This document shows positions 37,848-49,054 of a stretch of DNA of 64,000 nt, in pieces. Each line of letters opens with the position of its first letter. Positions within the stretch are counted from its first letter, which is position 1. The stretch comes from Veronia pacifica. GTDB taxonomy: Bacteria > Pseudomonadota > Gammaproteobacteria > Enterobacterales > Vibrionaceae. The translations under genes and the position numbers were made by a program. Where the stretch lies: NCBI RefSeq assembly GCF_001707825.1, contig NZ_LYBM01000004.1:1-64000 (forward strand). Reading direction: 5' to 3'. The notes beneath the pieces are model-generated. The model ran no database searches and was not told where the DNA came from. It saw nothing but the letters and a program-made list of their open reading frames with translations.

Positions 37848-40400
37848 TCAGGCTTGTTTTATCCTACGTCTCTGGTTCCATCCCAATGCTGCCAACAGCA
37901 GTAGCGTTGGGATAAATACCCACTCCTTCATTGGACGGTCGGAAGGGACGCTGACCTGAGTGACTTCCCAGTCAAAATCAATACCGGCTTTTTCTGCATC
38001 GCTGCCGAACCTGATCATATCGACAATCATCTTGCCGTTATCCTGACGCAGTTCCAAACCTGTAGATTCAACCCGTGCCTGACCAGAGTCCTTGTTATGG
38101 TCAACGTTGAGGTGAACGTGCTTGCTGACCATATCGCCATCAATGTTCTCTCCAGCCACAATGATATTGAGAGTCTGATCCTGCGGCAGCTTTCCAGCCA
38201 CTTCCATGATCTCAGTACCCTTATATATCACCTCTGGGTCATAGACTTTGTCCCACCAGAAACCCGGCCGGAATAGGGAGAAAGTGATCAATAGCATCAG
38301 CAGGGTTTCCCACCACTTGTTGCGGGTTAACCACCATCCCTGTGTGGCAGCTGAAAATACCAGCATGGCAGTTACTGCCGAGAATATGGTTAGGAACAAA
38401 TGCCAGGGGCCATCCAGATCAAGAAGTAGGATCTGAGTGTTGAAGATAAACATAAACGGCAGAATCGCCGTTCGGATATCGTAGGTAAAACCTTGAATAC
38501 CCGTCTTAATGGGGTCATCTTTCGCTATTGCAGCCGCTGCAAAGGCGGCAAGTCCAACAGGTGGTGTATCGTCAGCCAGAATACCGAAATAGAACACGAA
38601 CAGGTGGACAGCAATCAAAGGTATGATGAGGCCTTCCTGTGCGCCGAGCGTCACAATGACCGGAGCCATTAGGGTCGATACCACAATATAGTTTGCGGTT
38701 GTCGGCAGTCCCATACCCAGAATCAGACTGATAATGGCGGTGAATAACAACATCAAAATAATGTTACCGCCTGAGATAAACTCAACAAAGTCAGTCATCA
38801 CCAGACCTATGCCTGTCAGTGTGACCACGCCGACGACAATCCCTGCCGCTGCGGTGGCAACGCCAATACCTATCATGTTTCTGGCACCCGCAACGAAACC
38901 CTCTGCGAGATCAACAAATCCCTCTTTCAGCTCGGTAACAGGATCATGGGCCTGATTGAAAAATGCCATTAAGGGCCGTTGTGTGACCACAATGAACATC
39001 ATAAACAGAGTCGCCCAGAATGCCGATAATCCCGGCGAGAAGCGCTCAACCATCAAACACCAGACCAAGACGACAATAGGCAGCAGGTAATAAAGACCAG
39101 AACGAACAGTTGGACCCGGATCAGGCACTTCTGATAAGTCGGCAGCGGCTGGATCTTCTACTGCCTCAGTTTTGTATTTGGCAGAATAACGAACCAAGGC
39201 AACATAACTGATGAAAATAAGGACAGCAATGATTGGACTGGCTGCATCGCCGAAGACATCTTTTGTCCAGCCAATGCCATAGTAGACGCCAAGGCTGAGC
39301 AAACAGATACCAATGACGATGACCACGAAATTCTGAAGGCTCTGCAAAAAGGTAGAGGTATGCCTGCGTGGTAGACCAGACATGCCAGCTTTACACGCCT
39401 CAAGGTGCACAATGTAGATCAGAGCAATGTATGAAATAAGGGCGGGAAGCAGGGCCGCTTTTATTACTTCGATATAAGGAATGCCCACGTACTCGACCAT
39501 CAGGAAAGCAGCAGCTCCCATTATCGGTGGCGTGAGCTGACCGTTGGTTGATGCCGCAACTTCAACGGCACCCGCTTTGGTGCCCGGGAAGCCGACACGT
39601 TTCATCAAAGGGATGGTAAATGTTCCCGTAGTCACCACATTGGCGATCGATGAGCCAGAAATCAGGCCAGACAAGCCAGATGCTACGACTGCTGCTTTAG
39701 CAGGTCCGCCTCTCATATGACCGAGCAGCGAGAATGCCACTTTAATGAAATATCCCCCCGCTCCTGCACGGTCCAGTAACGCACCAAACAGTACAAACAG
39801 GAACACGAATGAGGTCGAGACCCCAAGAGCAACCCCGAATACGCCTTCGGTCGTCAGCCACATGTGAGACATGGTTTTGTTGAGGCTGGCACCCTTGTGA
39901 GCAATCACGTCAGGCATGTGTGGACCCGCGAAGGTATAAAGTAAAAAGACGGCGGCAACGACCATCAGAGGCGGGCCAAGTGCCCTTCGGGTTGCCTCTA
40001 GCAGAAGCAACATCCCGGCGACGGCAGTAATGATATCAAACTGTATTGGTGCACCTGCCCGTGTGGCAAGATCACTGTAAAACACATAGAGGTAAGAAGC
40101 TGAAAAGCTACCCACCAAGGCAAAGATCCAATCCTGTATTGGAATATGATCTCTCGGCGAGCTTTTCAGTGCCGGGTAGGCCGTGAAGGCGAGAAAAATA
40201 GCGAACGCGAGATGGATTGCCCTGGCTTCAGTATCATTCAGGGCAACAGTGAAGGGTGAGGCGTACCAAAGCTGAAAAATGGACCAGCATAAAGGGACGA
40301 ACCACAGGATCCTGCCGGACAAACCTTTCGGTGATCTGGCACCGGTATCGGCCTGTGCGACGATGTCCTGTGCATCCTGAGTGGCATTGTTGTTTGTCAT
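37848..40400 (-). CDS. Fused TRAP transporter permease, 4TM/12TM, TAXI type
   Basis: An 850-residue inner-membrane protein that fuses the small DctQ-like and large DctM-like TRAP permease subunits. The DctM signature segments include TGTFTIPLMKRVGFPGTKAGAVEVAASTNGQL (position about 240-275) and GMGLPTTANYIVVSTLMAP. The C-terminal 130 residues are a DUF3394-type domain ending in a last membrane helix and RRRIKQA. Such fusions work with TAXI-type periplasmic binding proteins for dicarboxylates or related acids, using a sodium or proton gradient. ATG 40400 has AGGAG 7 bases upstream. No binding-protein gene is adjacent, which is unusual. Confidence 0.93.
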   Translation of the reverse strand: MTNNNATQDAQDIVAQADTGARSPKGLSGRILWFVPLCWSIFQLWYASPFTVALNDTEARAIHLAFAIFLAFTAYPALKSSPRDHIPIQDWIFALVGSFSASYLYVFYSDLATRAGAPIQFDIITAVAGMLLLLEATRRALGPPLMVVAAVFLLYTFAGPHMPDVIAHKGASLNKTMSHMWLTTEGVFGVALGVSTSFVFLFVLFGALLDRAGAGGYFIKVAFSLLGHMRGGPAKAAVVASGLSGLISGSSIANVVTTGTFTIPLMKRVGFPGTKAGAVEVAASTNGQLTPPIMGAAAFLMVEYVGIPYIEVIKAALLPALISYIALIYIVHLEACKAGMSGLPRRHTSTFLQSLQNFVVIVIGICLLSLGVYYGIGWTKDVFGDAASPIIAVLIFISYVALVRYSAKYKTEAVEDPAAADLSEVPDPGPTVRSGLYYLLPIVVLVWCLMVERFSPGLSAFWATLFMMFIVVTQRPLMAFFNQAHDPVTELKEGFVDLAEGFVAGARNMIGIGVATAAAGIVVGVVTLTGIGLVMTDFVEFISGGNIILMLLFTAIISLILGMGLPTTANYIVVSTLMAPVIVTLGAQEGLIIPLIAVHLFVFYFGILADDTPPVGLAAFAAAAIAKDDPIKTGIQGFTYDIRTAILPFMFIFNTQILLLDLDGPWHLFLTIFSAVTAMLVFSAATQGWWLTRNKWWETLLMLLITFSLFRPGFWWDKVYDPEVIYKGTEIMEVAGKLPQDQTLNIIVAGENIDGDMVSKHVHLNVDHNKDSGQARVESTGLELRQDNGKMIVDMIRFGSDAEKAGIDFDWEVTQVSVPSDRPMKEWVFIPTLLLLAALGWNQRRRIKQA

Positions 40401-41112
40401 GGTTTGCTCCTGCTTAACCAACTCTGACTATTTTAGAGCTACATATGGTTAACTTCTGTGAGATATTGTTTTTGGGAATAAACCAGAAGTAATAAATGAA
40501 CCAACCGAGTGTTGTATTATCTCAGCGGAATCGTTTCTAACTGTTTTCTTTCAATTGATTATGAGAAGAACAATCAACGGAGAGACGCTCGGATAACGCG
40601 AGATAACAGTCTATATTGCTTCTTCAATATAGACAGTTTGATCACGATTGGTAGCGAAGCATTAATGAGAAAAAAATGAAAAAGTAGCGTGAAAACGCAT
40701 TTTTTGGATCAAGTACTGAATTTCAAAAAATGAAGTTAGAAATCACTTGGGTGAATAGGACAAGACAGAATTCGAAAAATAAACGATTTCACCCAACGAG
40801 TAATATCGGGATATGGCCCATACCTGCACGCAGTTAATGGCGATATAGGTGTGTTAAATATAACGAAAAAAGCTATCAACAGATGATATTAAATTGCATT
40901 ATATCAATTACTTAATTTTTATTTTTTATTATCACTGCCACCTATTTCTCGATTGAATAAAGGTGATTGTCGACTTGGCTTCATGAGGTCATCAATGTGT
41001 CCAGTCGCTGATCAAGTTCATTTCATACACTGTGAATGTTTAAAATAATTTCTACTTGAACTCGCGCCATTGATGGCCTCTAAAATCTTATGTTTAGCGG
41101 AGCGATGACTTG
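40401..41112. other. Long gene-free gap upstream of the TRAP permease
   Basis: A 712-base AT-rich stretch between the TRAP permease start and the argR stop. It has no credible open frame on either strand. An inverted repeat lies at 40609-40634, listed separately. From memory, Vibrio genomes carry a TAXI binding-protein gene in this position. I see no coding remnant of it here. Confidence 0.5.
40609..40634. repeat. Perfect 10-base inverted repeat upstream of the TRAP permease
   Basis: GTCTATATTG and CAATATAGAC are separated by 6 bases (CTTCTT). It lies 209-234 bases before the permease start. No clear U-run follows in either direction, so it could be an operator or an RNA hairpin in a long leader. 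Confidence 0.6.
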
Positions 41113-41583
41113 CTAACGACTGTAGTTAAACAGCTCGCAAACCGCTTTGAACAAGGCCTCAGTAGTTGTATCTCGTGATGGTGTAATGAAAATCGTATCA
41201 TCACCCGCAACCACGCCGAGGATGCCTTCTGCCTTGCCAAGTGAGTCCAAAAGGCGAGCGATAAGCTGTGCAGCTCCGGGACCAGTATGAATAACAACCA
41301 GTGCGCTGTTGTAATCAATATCCATCACCAGTTCTTTCAATGGGCTGCTGGTAGTAGGAACACCCAGCTCAACGGGCAGGCAATATACCATTTCCATTTT
41401 CGCATTGCGGGTACGAACCGCACCAAACTTGGTCAGCATGCGGGAGACTTTCGACTGGTTGATGTTTTCAAATCCCTGTGCTTTCAGGGCATCAACAATC
41501 TCGCCTTGCGAACTGAATTTTTCTTCTTTCAGAATCGCTTTGAATGCTCGAACGAGCTTGTCTTGTTTGTCTGAATTACGCAT
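41113..41583 (-). CDS. argR: Arginine repressor
   Basis: ArgR binds arginine as a hexamer and represses arginine genes. The 156-residue protein has the N-terminal winged helix ([36 protein letters not shown]; positions about 20-55) and the C-terminal oligomerisation and arginine-binding domain with [11 protein letters not shown] and [14 protein letters not shown] 41583 is chosen because MRNSDKQ fits the family, although the ribosome site is weak. A longer frame to 41676 has no support. It is divergent from mdh, as in many gamma-proteobacteria. Confidence 0.96.
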   Translation of the reverse strand: MRNSDKQDKLVRAFKAILKEEKFSSQGEIVDALKAQGFENINQSKVSRMLTKFGAVRTRNAKMEMVYCLPVELGVPTTSSPLKELVMDIDYNSALVVIHTGPGAAQLIARLLDSLGKAEGILGVVAGDDTIFITPSRDTTTEALFKAVCELFNYSR

Positions 41584-41619
41584 TGTCTCGATTCGGCTGT
41601 TGGTTAAAAAGGGCATTCT

Positions 41620-41633
41620 TGCATAATAATTCA
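41620..41633. promoter_or_regulatory. ARG box in the argR-mdh divergent region
   Basis: TGCATAATAATTCA matches the ARG-box core TGAATWWWWATTCA at 13 of 14 positions, 37 bases before the argR start. A weaker half-match lies at 41669-41682. Autoregulation of argR is known in E. coli. Confidence 0.6.
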
Positions 41634-41896
41634 TTACGTCGCAAACCAACAGCACACTTTCTGACGAGCAAATCACTATTCAGAAGCACTTTTCCAGCTG
41701 AAAAATGCAAGTCAAATTTGAGAGGCCATGCTTATCCTGACCGGATTAGGCTTGTCGTTTCCAACGATAGACACGTATGATGCTATCACCAGTATATGTT
41801 GGGTTGGTCTCAAAACGGTTCGAATACCGATACAGAAAAGAAAAACCAACCCATGCTGGAGCTGAATTATAAAAGTTCGTAAACAAGGAGAACGAA
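41634..41896. promoter_or_regulatory. argR-mdh divergent promoter region
   Basis: The divergent gap totals 313 bases (41584-41896) and must contain promoters for both genes. Apart from the ARG box no clear operator stands out. AAGGAG immediately before mdh is its ribosome site. Confidence 0.4.
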
Positions 41897-42832
41897 ATGA
41901 AAGTTGCTGTGATTGGCGCCGCGGGTGGCATTGGTCAAGCTTTAGCCCTGCTTCTGAAAAACCAACTACCTGCAGGTTCTGACCTGGCTCTGTACGATAT
42001 TGCACCAGTAACCCCTGGCGTTGCTGTTGACCTGAGCCATATCCCTACCCCTGTTTCTATTAAAGGCTACGGCGGTGAAGATCCTACTCCGGCACTTGAA
42101 GGTGCGGATGTTGTTTTGATCTCCGCTGGTGTTGCACGTAAACCTGGCATGGATCGTTCTGATCTGTTCAATGTCAATGCAGGGATCGTTCGTTCTCTGA
42201 CTGAGAAAATTGCTGATGTGTGCCCGAAAGCACTGATCGGTATCATTACCAACCCAGTGAACACCACCGTTGCGATTGCAGCAGAAGTGCTGCAAGCCAA
42301 AGGTGTGTATGACAAAAAACGTCTGTTCGGTATCACGACATTGGATGTGATTCGTTCTGAGACCTTTGTTGGTGAATTGAAAGACAAGAATCCATTAGAA
42401 GTGGAAGTGCCAGTTATTGGTGGCCACTCTGGTGTGACTATCTTACCTCTGCTATCGCAGGTTGAGGGTGTTGAGTTTACCGCTGAAGAAGTTGCAGCAT
42501 TGACTCCACGTATCCAGAATGCGGGTACTGAAGTAGTTGAAGCGAAAGCAGGTGGCGGCTCAGCGACGCTGTCTATGGGTCAAGCAGCATGCCGCTTTGG
42601 TCTTGCTCTGGTTCGTGCCGCTCAGGGCGAAGAAAACGTTGTTGAATGTGCTTACGTTGAAGGTGATGGCAAATATGCTCGCTTCTTCGCACAGCCAGTT
42701 CGTCTTGGTAAAAACGGTGTTGAAGAGATCCTGGACCATGGTCCACTGAGCGATTTCGAACAGCAGGCGCTGGAAAGCATGCTGGATACACTGCGTGGCG
42801 ATATTAAGCTGGGAGAAGAGTTCGTCAAGTAA
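41897..42832 (+). CDS. mdh: Malate dehydrogenase
   Basis: Mdh interconverts malate and oxaloacetate with NAD in the citric acid cycle. The 311-residue protein has the NAD-binding start [18 protein letters not shown], substrate-binding arginines in [11 protein letters not shown] and the catalytic His in VIGGHSG. CAAGGAGAACGAA gives an excellent ribosome site. A strong bidirectional terminator follows. Confidence 0.98.
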   Translation: MKVAVIGAAGGIGQALALLLKNQLPAGSDLALYDIAPVTPGVAVDLSHIPTPVSIKGYGGEDPTPALEGADVVLISAGVARKPGMDRSDLFNVNAGIVRSLTEKIADVCPKALIGIITNPVNTTVAIAAEVLQAKGVYDKKRLFGITTLDVIRSETFVGELKDKNPLEVEVPVIGGHSGVTILPLLSQVEGVEFTAEEVAALTPRIQNAGTEVVEAKAGGGSATLSMGQAACRFGLALVRAAQGEENVVECAYVEGDGKYARFFAQPVRLGKNGVEEILDHGPLSDFEQQALESMLDTLRGDIKLGEEFVK

Positions 42833-42853
42833 ACCGACGAGTTTCTTTCGCAA

Positions 42854-42884
42854 CAAAAAAAGCGGCTCAAAGCCGCTTTTTTTT
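42854..42884. terminator. Bidirectional terminator between mdh and ispB
   Basis: A stem AGCGGCT / AGCCGCT with a CAA loop is flanked by an A-run on the left and TTTTTTTT on the right, and lies between convergent genes. Confidence 0.9.
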
Positions 42885-42900
42885 ACGTTACGCCACAGTG

Positions 42901-43872
42901 TTATTTTTTTCTGTCGACGGCAATTCTTGCCAAAGCAATCAGTGCATCTTTGTAGTTAGATTCTGGTATAACACTCAAAGCCTGAATCGCTTTTTCGGCT
43001 TCATTTTCAGCACGTTCACGGCTATACGCTAATGATCCCGTCTGTTCCATACACTCAAGGATGGCATCCAGTTTATCAAGACCGTTCCCTTTTTCTATTG
43101 CCTCTCGGATCATGGCTGCCTGTTCCTCGGTGCCGTTAGCCATGGCATGCAGCAAGGGAAGGGTAGGCTTACCCTCGGCGAGGTCATCCCCGGTATTCTT
43201 ACCCATTTCCTCGCCTTGAGACGTGTAGTCCATGACATCGTCTATCAGCTGAAACGCGGTACCGAGATAACGGCCATAGTCTTGCAGCGCTGTCTCAATG
43301 TGTTCAGGGGCGTCATTGAGGATTGCACCTATCTGAGTAGCGGCCTCAAACAGGCGGGCAGTCTTCGAATAAATCACCTGCATGTAATTTTCTTCGGTGA
43401 TGTCAGGATCGTTGCAGTTCATCAGCTGCAGGACTTCGCCCTCTGCGATCACATTGGTTGCCTCGCTCATCAGGTCGAGGATCTTCAAAGATCGAAGCTC
43501 AGTCATCATCTGAAAAGAGCGGGTGTAGATATAATCACCGACCAGAACACTGGCTGCATTACCAAACATTGCATTCGCGGTAGCTTTGCCACGCCTCAAA
43601 TCCGATTCATCCACCACATCGTCATGGAGTAGAGTCGCTGTGTGAATAAATTCGATAAATGCGGCGGCAGTGATGTGTTTATCACCCTGATAACCCAGCA
43701 CGCGTGCTGAGATAATCGCCAGCATGGGACGGAGACGTTTGCCACCACCACTGACGATGTAAAACCCCAATTGGTTTATGAGTGCGACATCTGAATTGAG
43801 TTGAGCGAGTATTTTTGCATCCACTTTTGCCATGTCATCGGCGGTTAGCGTCTGGATAGTGTTAAAATCCAT
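42901..43872 (-). CDS. ispB: Octaprenyl diphosphate synthase
   Basis: IspB makes the octaprenyl side chain of ubiquinone and menaquinone. The 323-residue all-alpha polyprenyl synthase has the first Asp-rich motif LLHDDVVDESDLRRG, the second QLIDDVMDY and the substrate-binding GGGKRLRP. It is divergent from rplU-rpmA, the usual arrangement in gamma-proteobacteria. Confidence 0.96.
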   Translation of the reverse strand: MDFNTIQTLTADDMAKVDAKILAQLNSDVALINQLGFYIVSGGGKRLRPMLAIISARVLGYQGDKHITAAAFIEFIHTATLLHDDVVDESDLRRGKATANAMFGNAASVLVGDYIYTRSFQMMTELRSLKILDLMSEATNVIAEGEVLQLMNCNDPDITEENYMQVIYSKTARLFEAATQIGAILNDAPEHIETALQDYGRYLGTAFQLIDDVMDYTSQGEEMGKNTGDDLAEGKPTLPLLHAMANGTEEQAAMIREAIEKGNGLDKLDAILECMEQTGSLAYSRERAENEAEKAIQALSVIPESNYKDALIALARIAVDRKK

Positions 43873-44146
43873 TATTAGGTCCGGTTTTATGGGGTTTTAC
43901 AGTCTGACTGCTGCTATTTTGGGGTTGATCTTACACCAAATACAAGACTTCAACACGTTGTAGTTGAGCGAAAAAAAATGGGTATTATGCGCTGAGCACC
44001 TTTTCGCCAATTTTCTTCTCTTCACCCCTTGCCAGATTGTATTTATTACCGTAGAATTCGCGCCCTATTGATGAATTATATGCGCACCCCTAGCCGTTCA
44101 AATTTTGTACATTTACGGTAGGCTGTGCGGAAATGCGGAGTAAATC
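43873..44146. promoter_or_regulatory. ispB-rplU divergent promoter region
   Basis: A 274-base region between divergent starts, AT-rich around 43930-44110. It should contain the ispB promoter and the strong rplU-rpmA promoter. No small gene is evident. Confidence 0.4.
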
Positions 44147-44458
44147 ATGTACGCAGTTTTCCAAAGTGGTGGTAAACAACACCGAGTAAGCGAAGGCCAA
44201 ACTATTCGCTTGGAAAAACTAGACGTTGAAACTGGCGCAACTGTTGAGTTTGACAACGTTCTGCTGGTAGCTAACGGAGAAGAAATCCAAGTTGGCGCAC
44301 CGTTTGTTAACGGCGGCAAAGTAACTGCTGAAGTAGTTACCCACGGTCGTGGCGACAAAGTTAAAGTCGTTAAGTTCCGTCGTCGTAAGCATTCTCGTAA
44401 GCAAATGGGCCACCGTCAGTGGTTCACTGAAGTCAAAATTACTGGCATCAGCGCTTAA
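44147..44458 (+). CDS. rplU: 50S ribosomal protein L21
   Basis: The 103-residue L21 begins [18 protein letters not shown] and contains the C-terminal [19 protein letters not shown] rRNA-binding stretch (positions about 74-92). GGAG precedes the ATG. It leads the rplU-rpmA pair with 17 bases between genes. Confidence 0.99.
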   Translation: MYAVFQSGGKQHRVSEGQTIRLEKLDVETGATVEFDNVLLVANGEEIQVGAPFVNGGKVTAEVVTHGRGDKVKVVKFRRRKHSRKQMGHRQWFTEVKITGISA

Positions 44459-44475
44459 TTTAGGAGAAGAGATAA

Positions 44476-44733
<258 letters not shown>

Positions 44734-44755
44734 TCTCACTCGATACTGAATTTAG

Positions 44756-44782
44756 AAGCCCTGCCATTGGCAGGGCTTTTTG
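44756..44782 (+). terminator. Terminator of rplU-rpmA
   Basis: A perfect 10-base stem, AAGCCCTGCC / GGCAGGGCTT, with a 3-base loop and a T-rich tail. Confidence 0.9.
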
Positions 44783-46325
<1,543 letters not shown>

Positions 46326-46338
46326 TTTTTATCCCGTC

Positions 46339-46366
46339 AAAAAAACGCCTTATGGCGGTTTTTTAT
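46339..46366 (+). terminator. Terminator of obgE
   Basis: A short stem CGCC / GGCG with a TTAT loop is followed by GTTTTTT; A-runs precede it. It lies 20 bases past the stop. Confidence 0.7.
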
Positions 46367-46443
46367 TGCCATCAATCCCGTCATACTTCGGGGTAATTTG
46401 CTATCATCCCAAATGCTTACAGGTATTCAGGAAAAGAAAATAA

Positions 46444-46926
46444 ATGAAGATCAGTATGATCGCCGCAATGGCAAAAGACAGAATTATAGGAAAAGACAAT
46501 GCCATGCCGTGGCATTTACCCGCAGACTTCCGTTGGTTTAAAGCGCAGACCATGGGGAAACCTGTGATCATGGGACGTAAGACCTATGAATCTATTGGAC
46601 GTCCTCTGCCCGGGCGAAGAAATCTGGTGATCACCCGCGATCCTGTTTGGCAAGCTGAGGGGGTAGAGGTGATGAACAGCATTGATACTGCTCTGAATGC
46701 GGTTGAAGGGGTCGAAGAGGCTGTGATCATCGGCGGCGGTTCAATTTATGATGCCTGTCTTCCCAAATCTGTCCGTTTATATCTTACCTTTATTGATGCC
46801 GAGCTGGATGGAGATACGCGTTTTCCGGAGTGGGGAGACAGCTGGACAGAGTCTCATTCTGAAACATTTAGCGCAGATGATAAAAATAAGTACAACATGC
46901 AGTTTGTGATACTCGATAGAAACTAA
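46444..46926 (+). CDS. folA: Dihydrofolate reductase
   Basis: FolA reduces dihydrofolate to tetrahydrofolate with NADPH. The 160-residue protein has the family pattern ISMIAAMAKDRIIGKDNAMPWHLPADF, with the active-site acid (Asp) in LPADF, the VIMGRKTYESIGRPLPGR NADPH segment and AVIIGGGSIY. It is convergent with apaH. Confidence 0.98.
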   Translation: MKISMIAAMAKDRIIGKDNAMPWHLPADFRWFKAQTMGKPVIMGRKTYESIGRPLPGRRNLVITRDPVWQAEGVEVMNSIDTALNAVEGVEEAVIIGGGSIYDACLPKSVRLYLTFIDAELDGDTRFPEWGDSWTESHSETFSADDKNKYNMQFVILDRN

Positions 46927-46937
46927 GCGGATAAAAG

Positions 46938-46971
46938 GGAACAGAAAAAGCATTACCCCTTCTTCTGTTCC
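46938..46971 (-). terminator. Possible terminator between folA and apaH
   Basis: A perfect 9-base inverted repeat, GGAACAGAA / TTCTGTTCC, has a 16-base loop. On the minus strand CCTTTT follows the stem. The loop is long and the U-run short, so this is a moderate call. Confidence 0.4.
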
Positions 46972-46992
46972 GTAGCTTTCTTGCCTCGGAAA

Positions 46993-47832
46993 TTAGCTTG
47001 AATGAACCGGGCAGGAGACAGTGAACACTTTTTTATCTTCCCACCTCAGCATGGTGAGACTGCCACCCCAGACGCAACCAGTATCGAGGCCGATAAGATT
47101 ATCTTCTATGACGCCACCGAGGGCTGCCCAGTGCCCGAACACCAACGCCTCCTTGATCTTCTTTTTGCGCTTAAGGCTGAACCATGGTTTTAGCGGTCCC
47201 TCCTCAGTCAACTGAGACGGTGGATATTTGCAGGCCATATCCAATGCGCCAGTACTGTCACAATATCTCATTCGAGTAAATGCATTAATAATAAAGCGAT
47301 AACGATCTAGCCCTTGAAGTGCCGGATCCCACTGATCTGGCTGGTTGGCGTACATATTCTCAAGTAACCAAAGATAATCGTCACCCTGAAGAATAGCTTC
47401 TACCTCAGTGGCACAATTTTTTGCCGTATTCAGCCCCCATTGTGGTGGAATACCAGCATGTGTCATCACAAAACCAGGTGTTTTACCTGATGGTTTATCA
47501 TAATGAATTAACAGTGGTTGGTGTCTTAACCATGTCAGTAACTCATCTCTGTCTGGAGCTGAGAAGATTGGCGATGTTTTATCCTGACGCTTGCCTTTCA
47601 TCAAGCCATTGGCAACTGACAACAAATGAAGATCATGATTGCCGAGCACAGTATGGGCGTGGGAGCCCATACCATGGATAAGACGAAGGACTTCGAGTGA
47701 TTGAGGTCCCCGAGCGACAAGATCACCCGCTAAATAAAGGTGATCTTCTTTTAGATTGAAACTGACAAGTTCAAGCAGATCACATAAATCCCCGAAGCAC
47801 CCCTGAATGTCACCGACAAGGTAGGTTGCCAT
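46993..47832 (-). CDS. apaH: Diadenosine tetraphosphatase
   Basis: ApaH splits Ap4A symmetrically into two ADP and can also remove nucleotide caps from RNA 5' ends. The 279-residue metallophosphatase has VGDIQGCFGDL, GDLVARGPQSL and GNHDLHLL, the three metal-binding blocks. It is the last gene of lptD-surA-pdxA-rsmA-apaG-apaH, 14 bases after apaG. Confidence 0.97.
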   Translation of the reverse strand: MATYLVGDIQGCFGDLCDLLELVSFNLKEDHLYLAGDLVARGPQSLEVLRLIHGMGSHAHTVLGNHDLHLLSVANGLMKGKRQDKTSPIFSAPDRDELLTWLRHQPLLIHYDKPSGKTPGFVMTHAGIPPQWGLNTAKNCATEVEAILQGDDYLWLLENMYANQPDQWDPALQGLDRYRFIINAFTRMRYCDSTGALDMACKYPPSQLTEEGPLKPWFSLKRKKKIKEALVFGHWAALGGVIEDNLIGLDTGCVWGGSLTMLRWEDKKVFTVSCPVHSS

Positions 47833-47846
47833 TGATATGTGTCCTG

Positions 47847-48230
47847 CTAGTGAAGAATGTTTGGCATGGCAAGTCTGAACGGTGAAATTTCAACTTCAAA
47901 CTCGTCATCGTCAATAGTCTGCATACCATAAGTGCCCTGCATGACACCAACAGGCGTCTCCAGAACAGTGCCACTCGTATAGGTATACTGGTCTCCGGCA
48001 ACAATTATGGGCTGCTCACCGACGACTCCTTCGCCCTCTATGACCAGTTTTTTACCATTGGCATCCGTGATCAGCCACTTACGGCGGCGCAGTTGTGCGT
48101 CGATGTCGCCGTTATTTTCAATGGTAATGGTGTAAGAGAAAACATACCTCTGTTTGTCTGGTTCAGATTGTTCCTCAACATAATGAGTCACCACCCGAAC
48201 CGTAAAGTGAGCTTTTACCAATCCTTGCAA
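47847..48230 (-). CDS. apaG: ApaG protein
   Basis: A 127-residue fibronectin-III-like beta protein often encoded beside apaH. The conserved YTITIENNG segment, LLRRKWLITDANG-type region (here RRRKWLITDANGK) and GVVGEQPII..G..YTYTSG are present. Its function is not firmly known. It follows rsmA by 11 bases. Confidence 0.96.
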   Translation of the reverse strand: MQGLVKAHFTVRVVTHYVEEQSEPDKQRYVFSYTITIENNGDIDAQLRRRKWLITDANGKKLVIEGEGVVGEQPIIVAGDQYTYTSGTVLETPVGVMQGTYGMQTIDDDEFEVEISPFRLAMPNILH

Positions 48231-48241
48231 GCGATAAATCC

Positions 48242-49054
48242 TTATTGGCTGTTGTGATTCTCGTCCAGCCAGTTTGCCATTGCCACAAATTGTGCCAAGG
48301 TCAGGTTTTCTGGACGCATGGTTGGGTTGATACCCAAAGATTCCAGTGTATCGCCGTCAATAAGCGCTTTGTAACAGTTTCGTACAGTTTTGCGCCGTTG
48401 GTTGAATCCATCACGACAAACGCGATCCAGCCACTTCATGTTATTGACAGGATGAGGCAATGTTTTGTGTGGGATCAGACGAACAACCGCAGAATCGACC
48501 TTTGGTGCAGGCTTAAACGCGCTTGGCGGCACTTCCAAAACAGGTACGACTTTGCAGTAGTACTGAGCCATAACTGTCAGGCGGCCATAAGCCTTGGTAC
48601 CCGGACCTGCGGCAAGGCGGTTTACCACCTCTTTTTGCAGCATAAAGTGCATATCTTGAACAGCACCGGCAAAACTGAACAGGTGGAACATCAACGGGGT
48701 CGATACGTTATACGGCAGGTTGCCAAAAATACGTAACGGGTTTTGCTCGGATGACAACGATGCAAAGTCAAACTTCATTGCATCGCCTTGATAAATGTTC
48801 AGCTTATGTGAGAGCTCTGGATGATGGCGGAGACGCTCAGCCAGATCCCGGTCAAGCTCTACAACATTTAGCTTATCGGTTTCACGGGCCACTGGCTCAG
48901 TCAGTGCACCCAGACCTGGGCCAATTTCAACCAGATTTTGGCCTGGAAGTGGGTTAATGGCAGAAACTATCCCATCGATGATGTACGGGTCGTTAAGGAA
49001 ATTCTGACCAAAGCGTTTTCTGGCCCTATGGCCTAAATGGACGTTGTCGCTCAT
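48242..49054 (-). CDS. rsmA: 16S rRNA (adenine1518/1519-N6)-dimethyltransferase
   Basis: RsmA (KsgA) dimethylates two adenosines near the 16S rRNA 3' end late in 30S assembly. The 270-residue protein has the RKRFGQNFL start, the SAM motif [11 protein letters not shown] and the catalytic NLPYNVSTP motif. The ATG overlaps the pdxA stop by 4 bases (ATGA). Confidence 0.97.
   Translation of the reverse strand: MSDNVHLGHRARKRFGQNFLNDPYIIDGIVSAINPLPGQNLVEIGPGLGALTEPVARETDKLNVVELDRDLAERLRHHPELSHKLNIYQGDAMKFDFASLSSEQNPLRIFGNLPYNVSTPLMFHLFSFAGAVQDMHFMLQKEVVNRLAAGPGTKAYGRLTVMAQYYCKVVPVLEVPPSAFKPAPKVDSAVVRLIPHKTLPHPVNNMKWLDRVCRDGFNQRRKTVRNCYKALIDGDTLESLGINPTMRPENLTLAQFVAMANWLDENHNSQ

Noticed and set aside
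43147-43632. 161-codon frame antisense to ispB
   Set aside because: It lies wholly within a well-supported gene on the other strand and has no expression signal.
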